Shown here: positions 12,782 through 23,659 of the stretch, one piece after another | Position numbering within the stretch: the first letter of the stretch is position 1 | Layout: every line of letters starts with the position of its first letter | Position numbers and translations under genes: made by a program | Source: Pinus tabuliformis | Taxonomy: Eukaryota; Streptophyta; Pinopsida; Pinales; Pinaceae | Length of the DNA: 64,000 bases | Assembly (NCBI GenBank): GCA_031772625.1 | Contig: CM062804.1 | Location: forward strand, 274,505,174 to 274,569,173 | Reading direction: 5' to 3' | Notes under the pieces: model-generated | What the model was told of the DNA's origin: nothing | Databases searched by the model: none | What the model saw: the letters and a program-made list of their open reading frames with translations, nothing else

Positions 12782-12800
12782 TGGTTTCATTACTGAGACC
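12782..12800 (+). other. Decayed primer-binding site of element D
   Basis: TGGTTTCATTACTGAGAC begins 2 bp after the 5' LTR. Compared with the complement of the tRNA-Asp 3' end found in A and B, most differences are C-to-T or G-to-A. A tRNA-Asp site is therefore plausible but not certain. Confidence 0.4.
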
Positions 12801-12996
12801 AGAATCTGCATAGAGATGTCTGATGTCGCATCAGTGGAATCCAACTAAAAATGAAATTGAAGGCTGGTTGGATAGAATAATTCACAAATACATGGCTTAA
12901 CAAAACAGGAATTTGCGACTATTGAAGGAAAAGTGATTAGCATACTACCTGTACACAGAGATCCACGAAATTTTCTTTGCATCTTTCCCTACTGAG

Positions 12997-14690
12997 TTGT
13001 ACAAGTGGATCGCGAAGCTAGCAGATAGCCAAGGAAGCTACATTCTCGACAGTCCTATTCTATGGACCCCTGAATTGGTGCATATATTGGAAGCAACGGA
13101 GAATAATATCTTGCATGTTATTGATCATTGGCTCGGTCGTATTATAGGAGGATTTATTACTGAGTTCGCAATAGACACTTCAGTCAACTATAGTGAAGCA
13201 GAGCGATGCTTTATCAAAGAGTCGCGAGGTAAGTATGTTAAGTCTATGAACACTTGGAATAAGATGCTATTGTGTGGAAAGTAGATTATGCAGTTACATT
13301 GATGTTTGGAGCTACACAAAGTGGGAGAATTTACAAAAATGAAGGAAGTGTGGGACTAGAGACTAGCCACTTGATTTCACCTCTGTGAGAGAATGAGGAA
13401 GAGCTTGTGAAGGTTTCTTCGCGAAGTGTGATCTAATTGATAAGGTAGAGGATTCCATGCATACCACTCCCACCCACACCACCGCCCGTTTCACCAACAT
13501 CACCTCCATCTTTGCCCATACCACCTCTGCCACCACCACGTTTTAATATGAAAAGCTAGATAAAGTTGCATGTGTTCAAAGGAGTGGGAAATGAATATCT
13601 GGACCAGTTTTGGTTTGTAGTAAAAGTTGTCTAGGAAATGCAGGGAAGTATAGATGATAATATCAAGAAAGCAAAAATGGTTAGCGCTCTGTAGGAATCG
13701 CAGTTATCCAAGCTACGCTAACTAGGGAATTTAGCAAGCTGAAGTCAGAGGCACAGTCGATCATTGGGTTCAAGGAAATTACGATGTTACCTGGTGACAC
13801 TCCTTGGGAGTTGGATCGGAGACTGAAGTGCATAATTTGTGAAGCTAACATGACTTTGATGGATGGACAACAACGCGAATGATTTGTACCATCGCTATCA
13901 CCGCATTTAAGGAACTCGTTAACGTAGCAGAGGTTGAAAACTCAGGCTAAAGCTTTAGAGATCACGATGAGGCTGCATGAAACACAAATGCAAGATCCTA
14001 ACTTAGGAGTCCAGAAACTCCACGTGCATTTGAAAAAATTATGCCTTCAGATGTAGAGGCTGAAACAGGACAGGATAGCTCTATCAAAAGTGCACAAAGA
14101 GGTGTGGTGCGTGAAATGTAAGGAGCATGGTTATGACAAGGACCATTGCGTGGTGTTTGCAAATTACCTCGCAAGAGGTGGGCCAGCGCTAATGAGTCTA
14201 GAAGCACAAGTAGGACCAAGAGTGGCACCTTATCTATGGTGCATGATTTGTCAAATACGAGGAAAGCATACTATAGAAAATTGTCATTTGTTACAAAAGT
14301 ACACACAGACATCGCAACAGTTGTTTAGTAATTTATGTATATCGATGGGACGTGATGAGAGGACATGTAGAAGTTATGAGATAATGATGGATAGAAATCC
14401 CACCTATAGGGTTTAGGCTGAAACGCGGCCCTTAGACTAGCATATAGGGATGGCGCAAACCAACTTCAGGGGCACGGATGAGGCCAAGGTGGAGGAGGAC
14501 CTGGAAGAGGTTACGGACAACTGATATGCTACAATTGCGAAGGGCCAGGGCATTATGCCCACGATTGTACCAATTTGATGCATCTATCATGTCTATATTA
14601 TATATTGTTTGACCATGACATGGAGGATTGTCCTACATTGATAGCTAGGATATGCGACAATGGAGCGCTACCGCCTCCCCCAACTTAGAA
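12997..14690 (+). pseudogene. Gag of element D with multiple zinc knuckles
   Basis: Open stretches at 12,997-13,284, about 13,550-14,090 and 14,090-14,416 make up a decayed gag. The part from about 13,555 has the capsid-like pattern KLHVFKGVGNEYLDQFWF. A proline-rich stretch precedes it (13,465-13,545). The nucleocapsid part has four Cys-His clusters: CVKC...DKDHC at about 14,111, CMIC...HTIENC at about 14,241, a canonical CX2CX4HX4C at 14,527-14,568 (CYNCEGPGHYAHDC), and a fourth at 14,590-14,631 whose second cysteine has become tyrosine. These would bind the element's RNA. Several in-frame stops interrupt it. Confidence 0.65.
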
Positions 14691-15187
14691 CCTGCAAATG
14701 TTGAGGTATGAGCTGCGTGAGGATGATCCAAATGTGAATATTGTTCTCATAAGTGGAATGATGATGGGAGATGATAAAGACAAACAGCTAGCAGATGACA
14801 CTCAGGTTCGCAAAGCTCTAGCGAAGGAAGCGGGGTTCGATTTGGAGCATGCTCAAGAAACTTTTATGGAAGCTAAGAAGAGCTTTGTTGATGCCTCCAC
14901 TTCAAGAAGCAAAGACAGACAAGAGCTAGAAATGGACCCATCGATGCTCACAATATTCCTAGAAACATGCATGAAGCTGGTGCATGACAGTAAGGCTGTA
15001 AAGGGATTGTAGTAGCTCAGTAACAGACCATGCAGCGGGGACTATGCACGGTCCAAAAGATTGGAAAACATAAGACAAGAACAGGAAGAGAAATGAGGTT
15101 AACTAAGCAAATTAGAGAGTACGAAATGGACCAAGTAATTTTGGACTTAAGATCAGACGTAAATTTTCTACCAAAGCAGACATCGGA

Positions 15188-15553
15188 ATGCATGGGGAGA
15201 CCGACACTGCAGTGGTCTCCTATTTAGCTGTGCATGGGGAACCAACAATGATAATACCCCTAGGACGACTGGAGGGAATCATAGTGGATATTGAAGGAGT
15301 GAGTGCACTAGCCGATATTGAGGTAATAAAGATTGTTGATGACAGCAATCCCTACCCTGTGCTCTTAGGAAATGATTGGGCCATTAACATGAATGGGGTG
15401 ATTAACTTGAAGAAGTGCAAGATGATTTTTGAAAAGAAGTCTCTATGCATAGTGATACCTTTGGAACCTACTGAGGGATCGCGCTACATTGAGCCAGTGT
15501 GTGACTACGAAAGCGACAACAAATTAGACTGCATCTACAAAAGAACTGTGTGA
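15188..15553 (+). pseudogene. Aspartic protease region of element D
   Basis: A 121-codon open stretch contains the C-terminal hallmark of retropepsins in Ty3/gypsy elements, NPYPVLLGNDWA (family pattern (Y/F)-x-V-L-L-G-x-D-W). Upstream, in another frame at about 15,135-15,180, ILDLRSDVNFLP is where the catalytic D(S/T)G(A/S) would be; DLRSD suggests the catalytic motif is mutated. The product would cleave the Gag-Pol polyprotein. It lies directly after gag and before a second gag-like segment. Confidence 0.5.
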
Positions 15554-15723
15554 GAACAAGACTAGGTAAAGCCCACTACAGACGGATGAATTTCATGGGA
15601 GCTCGACAGCTCCAATACTTCAAATTCAGATGAGGAAACAAAGCGATGGCAGAATAGGTTACATGAGGTAACCACACTTAACTATAACATGATGACAAGA
15701 TCGTTGCACTTGTTTCCACGGAA

Positions 15724-16467
15724 ATGAGGGATCTACCTACTTATGATGGATTAGGTGAGGTAGATGGCTTCTTGGACAAATTTGAAAAGGAGGTACCAGA
15801 GAAGCAATGTTTCGAAGCCTTGAATTGGGTATTGCACGCTACGCCCGCGAGGTGGTGGGGTAAACACAAAGGAAACTTCAAAGACTGGCACACATGTAGA
15901 AGCATGATGTGCATATGGTTTGGAAAGCCTAGAGTATGACTCATAGAAAAATATGATGGAAAGGATGATTCGTGCACACATTTGGCTAGCTGGACGTACA
16001 CCTATGGGGAAAATCCGCAACTAGAGTGGGCGCACCTATTCTATCACACTCTGGATGTTATACCAATGAACTGGTATATAAAAACAAAGCTTCACCATGG
16101 AATGAATGAATGGGATGTTCAGCGCCAAGGGTTTGTGATGACCTTTAACTTTGACTATGAATGGGATAGTATTAATGAAGCATTATAAGAAGTAAAGGCA
16201 GCCATATTTAGAATGCCACAAGAGTCGATAGTAGGAACTCAACCTAACTGGGCTGCCCAGTTAACTTGTGCACTAGATTGTTCTAACGTCACTGCTGAGG
16301 AAGAGGATGAAGATCCAAGGAACATTGATATTCTAGAGACAGAAGGCCAGCGTGAGGTTCAAGGACCCCAAATTGAGATCCCTGACATAACCGCGCCAGT
16401 AAAGACTCAGCAGGTGAACATTGGTAGAGAGGCGGAGCCTAAATTTGTGAAGATTGGGGACTACTAG
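15724..16467 (+). pseudogene. Second gag-like domain between protease and RT of element D
   Basis: Open frames at 15,724-15,939, 15,982-16,188 and 16,213-16,467 read as one decayed segment. ATPARWWGKHKGNFKDW resembles the core of retrotransposon capsid domains (LKGxAxxWW...W). LEWAHLFYHTLDVIPMNWY and FNFDYEWDSINEAL follow. An acidic linker with repeated E and D leads into the RT. A capsid-like domain after the protease is not the usual gag-PR-RT order. It may be characteristic of this family or the result of a rearrangement. Confidence 0.5.
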
Positions 16468-16499
16468 GACACCATGATGGTGGAGAAGGTTGTTGAACT

Positions 16500-17460
16500 A
16501 CTCCACAAGTATCAGGACTTATTCTTGACCAAGTTCACAAACTTAAACAGAATAATCAGAGACTTGGGTAATGAGGATCATGTTAAAACCTGATGTGAAG
16601 CTAGTGAAGCAGCAACCGTATCGATTAAACCCAAAATACAAGGAGAAGGGCCATGTAGAATTAGATAAGATGCTCGTGGCAGGCATTATTGAACTTGTCA
16701 AAGTGTCAGATTGCGTAAGTTTGATGGTGGTACAAGGAAAGAAGTAGAAGGACAAAATAAGAATATGCGTAGATCTCACGAAATTGAACGACACATGTGT
16801 ACATGATCCATTTCCAACTCCGTTCATAGATGAGGTGTTGGACAATGTAGGCAGTTAGGAAGCATACTCTTTCACTAATGGGTTCCCCAGGTACCACCAT
16901 ATTAGGATCACGTAGGAGGATATACAATAGACAACCTTCACGATGGAGTGGGGTTGCTTTCAATACACTATCATGTTGTTTGGATTGAATAATGTGCCAA
17001 TTATCTTCTCGCGCGTAGTCGTTGCGGTGTTTAGGAAATATATTCATAAATTCTTGGAGGTCTATTTTGATGATTGGACTATATTTGGGTTGGTTAGGAA
17101 CCATGTAGCGAGCCTGCGTTTGATGTTGGATACATGTCAGAGATACCAAATTGCGCTTAACCTCAAGAAGTGTATATTTCCTGTTCCTTCTGGGAACCTG
17201 TTGGGGCATGTGGTTTGTAAACAGGGGCTAATGGTAGCCCCTACGAAAATTGTGGTAATTATGAATTTGGAAGTGATGCGCAGTGTGAAATAGCTGTGCA
17301 CTACTTTGGGACACACTCGATACTACAAAAAATTTGTCAAGAGTTAGGCCTAGATCACTACGCCGATGGAAAAAATACTGAAGAAGGATGTCACATTCTG
17401 TTGCGATGATGACTGTAAGAAAAGCGTAGATATATTGAAGCAGAAGATGGTTACTACACC
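16500..17460 (+). pseudogene. Reverse transcriptase of element D
   Basis: Conserved Ty3/gypsy RT blocks are readable with a few stops: KQQPYRLNPKY at about 16,605, IRICVDLTKLND at about 16,760, DPFPTPFIDEVLDNV at about 16,805, TTFTMEWGCFQY at about 16,932, MLFGLNNVPIIFSRVV at about 16,975, and the catalytic EVYFDDWTIFG at about 17,055-17,085 (FDD for YxDD). LLGHVVCKQGL and TTLGHTRYYKKFVK lead toward RNase H. This enzyme would copy element RNA into DNA. The sequence breaks off at about 17,462, where unrelated DNA begins. Confidence 0.85.
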
Positions 17461-17462
17461 AA

Positions 17463-18180
17463 TTCTTATTTCAAGGAATCAATCAAATAAACCATAAAAC
17501 ACAGCTTATTGAGAAAAATAAACTTGATTGTATTGATTTTGAAAATAGAATAACTTTACAACCTTTGGTGCCTTGATGTTGTACAAGCTCCTCCCAGGGT
17601 CCGAAATAGGAATCTCCTCTACTTTGACAAGCCTCACACTCTTATAAATGAGATCAACAAGGTATGTAATACTTCCTCAATTAAGCTCAATTAGGAAGAC
17701 AAAGTTCCAGCAGCATTTCACCTCAAAAATCTTTAGCTTTCAACCCCTTAGTAACTAGCCCAATGCTTCATTTTATAGTGCAACGGAAGGAGGTTACAGA
17801 TCCACCTATGAAGGGATAGAGTCCTCCTTCAAAGGGATAAGCTCCTCACATCAAGGAGTTAGCTCCTTAAGGAATGGGATGCATGAACCCTAAAGGAGTG
17901 AACTTTGCCACCTCAAGATTCCTTCTAGAAGCTTCCAAAAATGACTCAAAGTGAGTTTTTAAGAATGTACTTGTGCATTTTTTACTTTTAAAAGGGTCTG
18001 CACCCATTACACAGAGACAGAGCGATCAGGTACGTAGGGGACATGACCAGTAGGTGTGGGACCACAGGTAATGCTAAGAGAAAGTGCGGAACTAGAGTTT
18101 TAGAGACTTTTAAGGGCTTTCTCTTATTTTCCAAGGCTTGACATGAAGAACTAAAGTTTAAGACTTGCAAAGGAGGAATG
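17463..18180. other. Unrelated DNA replacing RNase H and integrase core of D
   Basis: Between the end of the RT (TTPILI, about 17,460) and the integrase C-terminal region (from about 18,185) there are about 720 bp with no similarity to pol in any frame. The segment is AT-rich at first, then contains CTCCTCCCAGGGTCC and repeated CTCCTTCAAAGGGAT-type phrases near 17,820-17,870. It could be another inserted element (solo LTR or similar) accompanied by a deletion of roughly 1.3 kb of pol. I found no clear terminal repeats. Confidence 0.55.
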
Positions 18181-18184
18181 TATG

Positions 18185-18800
18185 AGTGGTGATAGACTCA
18201 CACCGATTTTAAAATGTCATGGTGATAATATTTTGTGCAACGCATTCAACAAAGTATTGGAGACCACGCTAACAAAAGTATTCAATGCACAATGAAGTGA
18301 TTGGAACTTGGGTGTCTCTGCAGTATTATGGGCTTATAGGACAACATGTAAGAAACTGATGGGACAGCCGCCTTTTAGGATGGTTTATGGAGTGGAAGGC
18401 ATAATTCTAATGGAGTATATTGTGCCTAGTCTATGCAAAGTAGCGCTCATAGGTATGACAGACCATGAAGCCCTAGAGGAGAGGCTCGCGCAGCTGGAGG
18501 AACTTGACGAAGAATGGTTCTTGGCAAGATTTCATTAGCAAGTCCAGAAGCAACATAAAAAGGCATGGCATGGCCAACATATTAAGTTGCACACATTTAA
18601 GGTGAATGATTTGGTTATGTTATATGATAGCAAGTTTGTTAAATTCCTGGGGAAACTCCAAATGCCTTGGATGGGGCCCTATGTTATTAAGGAAGTCACA
18701 GAGGGTGGCGCGGTGTAGCCGGTCAAACTAAATGGTGAACTCTCCCCAGTGAAGGTAAATGGTAGTCGGTTGAAGCCCTATGTAGGTTTCTTAGGCATTT
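18185..18800 (+). pseudogene. Integrase C-terminal region of element D
   Basis: One frame gives [33 protein letters not shown] and EYIVPSL, the conserved end of Ty3/gypsy integrase cores. After a stop at 18,538 the GPY module follows (FLGKLQMPWMGPYVIKEV, about 18,635-18,690), ending VKVNGSRLKPYVG. The N-terminal zinc-binding domain and the catalytic D,D residues are missing, lost with the upstream segment. No chromodomain follows. Confidence 0.75.
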
Positions 18801-18935
18801 GATTAATTATAGGAGATATAGCACGAAGCAGTTCAGCGCATTGTCGATCTTGCAACGGTCCAAGCAGAGTTGGGAGGTCTCTGCATGAAGATCTCTGTGC
18901 CGACCAAGTGACTCGAGGTTGAGTCACGATGTTTA

Positions 18936-19865
18936 TGTTGGGGGCCTATTGGGTGCAGGATCCCCTAAGGAACGTTTTAGGGCTTAAATCACAAGTATTT
19001 ACTAAGTCTAATGTAAAGACTTCGTGACTTGTGGGCGCGAAGCCCGAAGATTGTAAATGAGTCAGAGGGTTTTCCGCCCTCAATAAGAGATCTACCCATG
19101 GTCTGCGGACCATGGGATTGTATAAATAGAGTGAGGCTCTAAGTTGTAAAGGATAGATTGGGATAGATCTAAGGAAAATGAATTGATTTAAGTGTAGAGT
19201 TGAGTCTTTTGGGTCGTAGAGTAGGAGAAGGCTCTGCAACTGAGTGTGCAGAGGCCTAGTAGTTTGCAGTTGAGTGCGCGGACCCTTGCAGCTGAGTGCG
19301 CAGGGTTAGTAGAGTTTGTAACTAATTGAAGAAGTAATAAAAGAGAAGTTTCTTATCATTTTGTGTATCTTTTCCTATTTATGCATTACATTATATTGGA
19401 TATGAATTGCAAGTTTACTATTTAATTGTTGCATGAACTTATATGAATGTGTTGAATATTTAAATATAATATAAGCATCTATTTATGTGAAGCTAAATAA
19501 CACTCATAAGAAGATAAGTAAGATTTGTGGTGTAGCTTGGGGAATTAGCACAAATCATTGCTCAAGCAACGCGAAAGCACCACAACCCCTAGTTAGGACT
19601 GCGCGAAGGTGATTTTAACAGATCGTAAAGGTATAGCAGGTCAGGAAAGTGCACAAAGCAACCTTTGTGAAGCCAACTCACAGTTGGACTAAAGCAACAC
19701 CTCAGACATCTCTAGGGTGTGGAAACTTGGTTCCAACATCCCCCCATACTACTTCAAGTGAGACCTCAGTTCGCACTCCACGCTCTATTCCTAAAAGGGC
19801 CAGTAGTACAAGGATTTGTTTGGCTAATTAATTCCAAACCTAGGTAAGGCCCCATCAAGCCAACA
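18936..19865 (+). repeat. 3' LTR of element D
   Basis: Starts TGTTGGGGGCC and ends GCCAACA. It carries a perfect 9-bp inverted repeat CCCATGGTC / GACCATGGG (19,095-19,103 and 19,108-19,116) with a 4-nt loop, 4 bp upstream of the TATA box TATAAATA at 19,121-19,128. It diverges from the 5' LTR by many substitutions and several indels, so D is old. Confidence 0.85.
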
Positions 19866-20580
19866 AAAGAATTTCCATAAAGTTATCTCGAAATACCCTT
19901 TATATATAAATCTCATAAAATTTCAACATATGAAACCCTAATCTCCAAATTACAACATAAGTTTAAGACGTTGACTTTTAGAGCACATAATTTTGTAGGT
20001 AGATTAGTGTTGATAAAAGAAGTGTTCCAAGTCATATGTATGTATATGTTATTTCTTTTATCAAAGCCTAAATTGGTCCTCCAAAAATTAAGAGAAATCA
20101 AAAGAAATTTCCTTTGGGGGAGAGCTCAGGAGAGGAGAAAATTGGCCTTGGTAGGGTGGGACAATAAATATGAGAAGTTTAGAAGCCATATCTATTTGAA
20201 ACCAATCTAATGGAAGGGTGATGAAGCTAGGTTTCATTGAAAGAAACGAAGCAGGGGGCACATGGTTGATATAGCCCAAAAGGTAGTGACATATGTATTT
20301 AATAGCTCCTATACGATGTACCGTTCTAGCATAATCTCAACCAAAGGCCTCATTACATTCTAACATAAGTGATGGGAAAAGTAGTTATTATCACTGTTAA
20401 ATATGAAGATGATGAAGATATATTAGAGGAGAGGGAATATAGAATTTTGATGGTGGCACAGATGTGTTTGTATGATTTATCATACTCTAAACGGGTAATA
20501 ATGTAGGAATTAAGAAGGTTTCAGAGTCATGGAAAATACAGGTTTGGGCAAAAATAACTATTTATTTCTTGATTAGCTCA
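19866..20580 (+). pseudogene. LINE ORF2, 3' part after element D
   Basis: The frame at 19,971-20,210 reads NFVGRLVLIKEVFQV, then REIKRNFLWGRAQERRKLAL, the (A/S)GRLxLI...FLWGG...KIALVxWD region that follows the RT core in plant L1 elements. It continues the ORF2 frame broken at 11,840. Downstream coding becomes unreadable; the 3' end of the LINE at about 20,580 is an estimate, and no poly-A tail or target duplication was found. Confidence 0.7.
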
Positions 20581-20722
20581 ATGTTTCTGTAAAGATAAAA
20601 GTGGTTGTAAATAGTTTGAATAGAAAGAAACCTTGTTTCTTCTCTATAGGTTTTCTGATTACAAAGTTATGGATATTTTCATGCACATCTATTGTCATCG
20701 TTGACCTCAAAGGGGCCCACAA

Positions 20723-21316
20723 ATGGACACCTCTCAAAAACTAACTAGGATGGAGATAACTATTGAGGAAGCTCCACAATATTATGCTAAATTAGTTCTG
20801 TAGAAGGGGAAATCAACTATGGAATCATTGGAATAAGAAGTCAGGGAGAAGAGAGCCAATAAATATGATGGTAGAGTGGATGAAGAGGTGGACTAGGTAA
20901 TTCATCAAGGGGTCACGAGTACCCAGGAAACTCCTTTCCACAAGATGACTCGTATTATGTGGCCAATGAAGATGTTAATGGTTAAGTTGATTATGGAGAA
21001 TGGCACTGGCCAAGGAAAATACAAACACTAGTTGAAACAATTGGAGAACACCCAGAAGAATTTGGACCACCTAGAAACTCTCTTGCCAACTCTTGTAGAC
21101 ATTGAGCTGCTCCAGAATGAATGAATGATCACCATGGCTTAGAAATTTGATGTTTTTATGCATTATGTTCACCACCTGGACATAACCTCAAGAAATGGAG
21201 TGCAAAATCCTGCAATGGTCTGGTGAGTCAATGTGAGAGGTACAAGAACATAGGCCTCTCACCGAGAAAGTGACCCTGAGCACACTGAACCAATGGGATC
21301 CCCATCTGACAATTAG
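20723..21316 (+). pseudogene. Decayed 198-codon frame, unknown retroelement protein
   Basis: A single frame from the ATG at 20,723 to the TAG at 21,314 stays coding-like but carries about nine in-frame stops, nearly all TAG or TGA. It reads MDTSQKLTRMEITIEEAPQY at the start. It contains RANKYDGRVDEE, and later LKQLENTQKNLDHLETLL, which looks like a coiled coil. I do not recognise the family. It could be part of a gag or of an accessory frame of a retrotransposon. No frameshift is needed to read it, so the damage is mainly substitution. Confidence 0.45.
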
Positions 21317-21666
21317 CCCTGAACACTAGTTTTTAATGCATGGTGTCTATAGATATATGGGTTTTATTATGTTGATGTTATGATATTTTGATTATATATA
21401 GTAAATTGAGTAAAATTGGTAGTGTCAAGTTCAAAACAACTTGAAGGCTTAGACATCCTTAGTATAAGGTCTATATGATACATAAGGAAGTCCTACCTCA
21501 TATGTATTTTTGTAAATTTTTGTGAAGGTAAAAGAATGTGAGTGACGGGACGAGTGAAAAACTACTAAAATAATTGTTTTAATACAATTTCTTAGGTTTC
21601 TAGTTTGTGAGACGACCTTGCACATGGCGGAAATATGAACGGTGATTCAGGTTTGCAGGAAGGTAG

Positions 21667-22209
21667 ATGGCAAAGGTGGTAGAAGGACCTATGGCATATA
21701 AATCTAGCCATGATGTAGGTGAGGCTTTTAGGTACAAGGTATTGGTACAGATGAGTAGATGGAGTTCTGAATGGGCTTCGATGAAGGTCGAGAACATGTT
21801 GATTCGGGAAGGTTGTTCGAAGATCAAAAAAGAACTTGAAGAACTCAAGGACCAATACGAGGATGTTGTAGATATGATAATGATGGAGGATGAACTTGAG
21901 ATTGATCAAGTTGGGCAAGGATCATGCAGTTTGCAGACATGGACGGATGAGCATACTCACATGGAGGAGCCTCATGATGATGAAGTAAGTACTATTGATA
22001 ACTGTGTTTCAGTTGAGCACTTGGTAGATGAACTGTATGCAGGGAAATGCAAAGTCAGTTTCCTGATGCAAGGGAGGATCTTACGATGGATGTTTACGAT
22101 GAGACCTTGTATAGAGAAGCGAGGACCATTGACTGTTGCTGGACTTTTTGGGGTTGTTTGTGACCTTATGGTAGAAGGTACAAGGGCCTGTGACAAGGGA
22201 GGGACATGA
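21667..22209 (+). CDS. Hypothetical 180-aa protein in remnant E
   Basis: The frame is open for 180 codons from the ATG at 21,667. The N-terminal half has a charged, probably helical stretch (CSKIKKELEELKDQYEDVV, about residues 57-75) and an acidic segment. A more hydrophobic part follows, CKVSFLMQGRILRWMFTMR, about residues 126-144. No known domain is recognised. Its position before the spacer and polypurine tract suggests an accessory retroelement frame, but it could be a chance open frame in biased sequence. A host gene is unlikely. Confidence 0.25.
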   Translation: MAKVVEGPMAYKSSHDVGEAFRYKVLVQMSRWSSEWASMKVENMLIREGCSKIKKELEELKDQYEDVVDMIMMEDELEIDQVGQGSCSLQTWTDEHTHMEEPHDDEVSTIDNCVSVEHLVDELYAGKCKVSFLMQGRILRWMFTMRPCIEKRGPLTVAGLFGVVCDLMVEGTRACDKGGT

Positions 22210-23643
22210 TGATCATTGCGGGGATATGGGTCGTGCTTTAGCCACGTGGAGAATTGGCTAAGTGCCCAACATGACTCATGGACATATTGGAGGAGGGAAC
22301 ACACATGAGTATGGTGATACTTGGGTGGACTTCTCATGGCTGAAACCAAGAAAAAGTCTTGGTGGAACTTTTAGTGGGGGAGCTATGATGGAAGAGACTC
22401 ATACATGACGATGATATGGTTGGGTGACCGAGTTCACTAGACCAGATTTGCAGACTTGGATGATGACTGATTTATTTGATGGGCCTACTTGGTTAGACAA
22501 CATAGGCAACTTAGTCATGGACATCAGGTTGGAAACATGGAGCATGACAGTCTTATGCAGGGACATTGTGTAGGAGCACTTGTAGAGGTTTGACTTATGG
22601 GCATCCAATGAGGAGGGCCAAGGAAGGGATGTTGTGTAGGTGGATTTGTTGGTGTGACATGGAGCTGTTTTACTTATGAGCCAATGGAGAGGTTGTGCAC
22701 TCTTGTACAACAAGGCCATGGACTTGGATGAAGTTGAGAGTAGACTATGGAGCATTCCTACTACATGGAGAGCTTAGGCATCTTGCAGAGACCTTTGGGC
22801 CGAGACTTGTATGCTTGCTAGATGTTGGTTGGAGATGACTCATGGAGGTCATGATGACATGAGCTTCTGACTTTCAGGGACTTCATATATGGTGGACTTG
22901 GAGAATCTGATGCATTGAGGAGCCGAGGTCAGGGACTTTGATGCAAAATGGGGTGCATACTTTTGAGTACATATGGGTGTGATTAAAAGAGTGACTTGAT
23001 GTGAAGGATCTATATGAGACACTTTGGAGTGATGGAGTTGCAGCGATGATGATGCCTTGGTGGAAACACTTCGGCATGGGTTGAGCCGACACTTAACCAC
23101 TTTTGACACATGGGAGCTGATTGATCTACGATCATGGGTAGCACATGGATAGCATGTTGCAAACAAGATGAGGGCTACTTCATGGACCTGAGCATGGATT
23201 ACACTTGTATGGAGATGGATTCTTGATCGAGTTGATGATGTGATGGGATGTTCTGAGAAACGACTGAAGATGGCATGAGGATGTGAATTCTCATGGATTG
23301 AGCGCAACGGTTGGATTAGCTACCCAACTAGTTCAGGACATGGGGACTAGTAGTGTACAGAGATGTGTTAGCATTGTGTTGAAGTGTTATGGTAACAGTT
23401 CACATGATGATGATACATGATGAGGTCGACATGAGATGTTGCAGTATGCATGTAGCTTGAGATGGAGGGGCCAACGTTCCACGATGGGAGTAACATGTGC
23501 AGATTGTGACGGATGTGGTTGATGATCATGGATTGAGATGATTTTCCGATATATGACATACCGATGAAGTATAGGCCTTGGTATAGATATCTTGGTGACA
23601 GATAGTTGCCGGGATGGGATATTGTCAAGGACGACAACGATTT
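22210..23643. other. Strand-biased spacer rich in CATGG / TTGG / GATG words
   Basis: About 1.4 kb with a strong excess of G and T over C on the plus strand and endlessly recurring CATGGA, GACTTGG, GATGATG and ATGGAG words. No clean repeat period is seen. The bias keeps long frames open on the minus strand, but they encode low-complexity H/S/T/P-rich peptides without domains. It precedes a polypurine tract, so it is probably the 3' untranslated spacer of remnant E. Confidence 0.5.
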
Positions 23644-23644
23644 C

Positions 23645-23657
23645 AAGTGGGGGAGAA
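23645..23657 (+). other. Polypurine tract of remnant E
   Basis: AAGTGGGGGAGAA is followed by ATATGAGGGCC. Such tracts prime plus-strand DNA synthesis just upstream of a 3' LTR. Confidence 0.45.
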
Positions 23658-23659
23658 TA

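Larger units (their letters stand above)
11841..19865 (+). mobile_element. Ty3/gypsy LTR retrotransposon D, inserted in the LINE
   Basis: Two LTRs (11,841-12,779 and 18,936-19,865) enclose 6.2 kb with decayed gag, protease, reverse transcriptase and the end of integrase on the plus strand. The LTRs start TGTTGG and the 3' LTR ends CCAACA, the expected inverted ends. The flanks AAAGT (11,836-11,840) and AAAGA (19,866-19,870) match at 4 of 5 bases and may be the decayed target duplication. The LINE open frame is interrupted at exactly this point and continues on the other side. RNase H and the integrase core are absent, with unrelated DNA in their place, so D is defective. Confidence 0.85.
8150..20580 (+). 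mobile_element. L1-type LINE, decayed, split by Ty3/gypsy element D
   Basis: The two halves, 8,150-11,840 and 19,866 to about 20,580, form one plus-strand plant L1-like LINE. The left part holds an ORF1 remnant, an AP-type endonuclease and the reverse transcriptase up to just past its catalytic motif. The right part continues with the RT C-terminal region and the zf-RVT-like segment. The 5' end and the poly-A end could not be placed exactly, so both outer coordinates are estimates. Stops and frameshifts are frequent, so the element is inactive. Confidence 0.75.
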
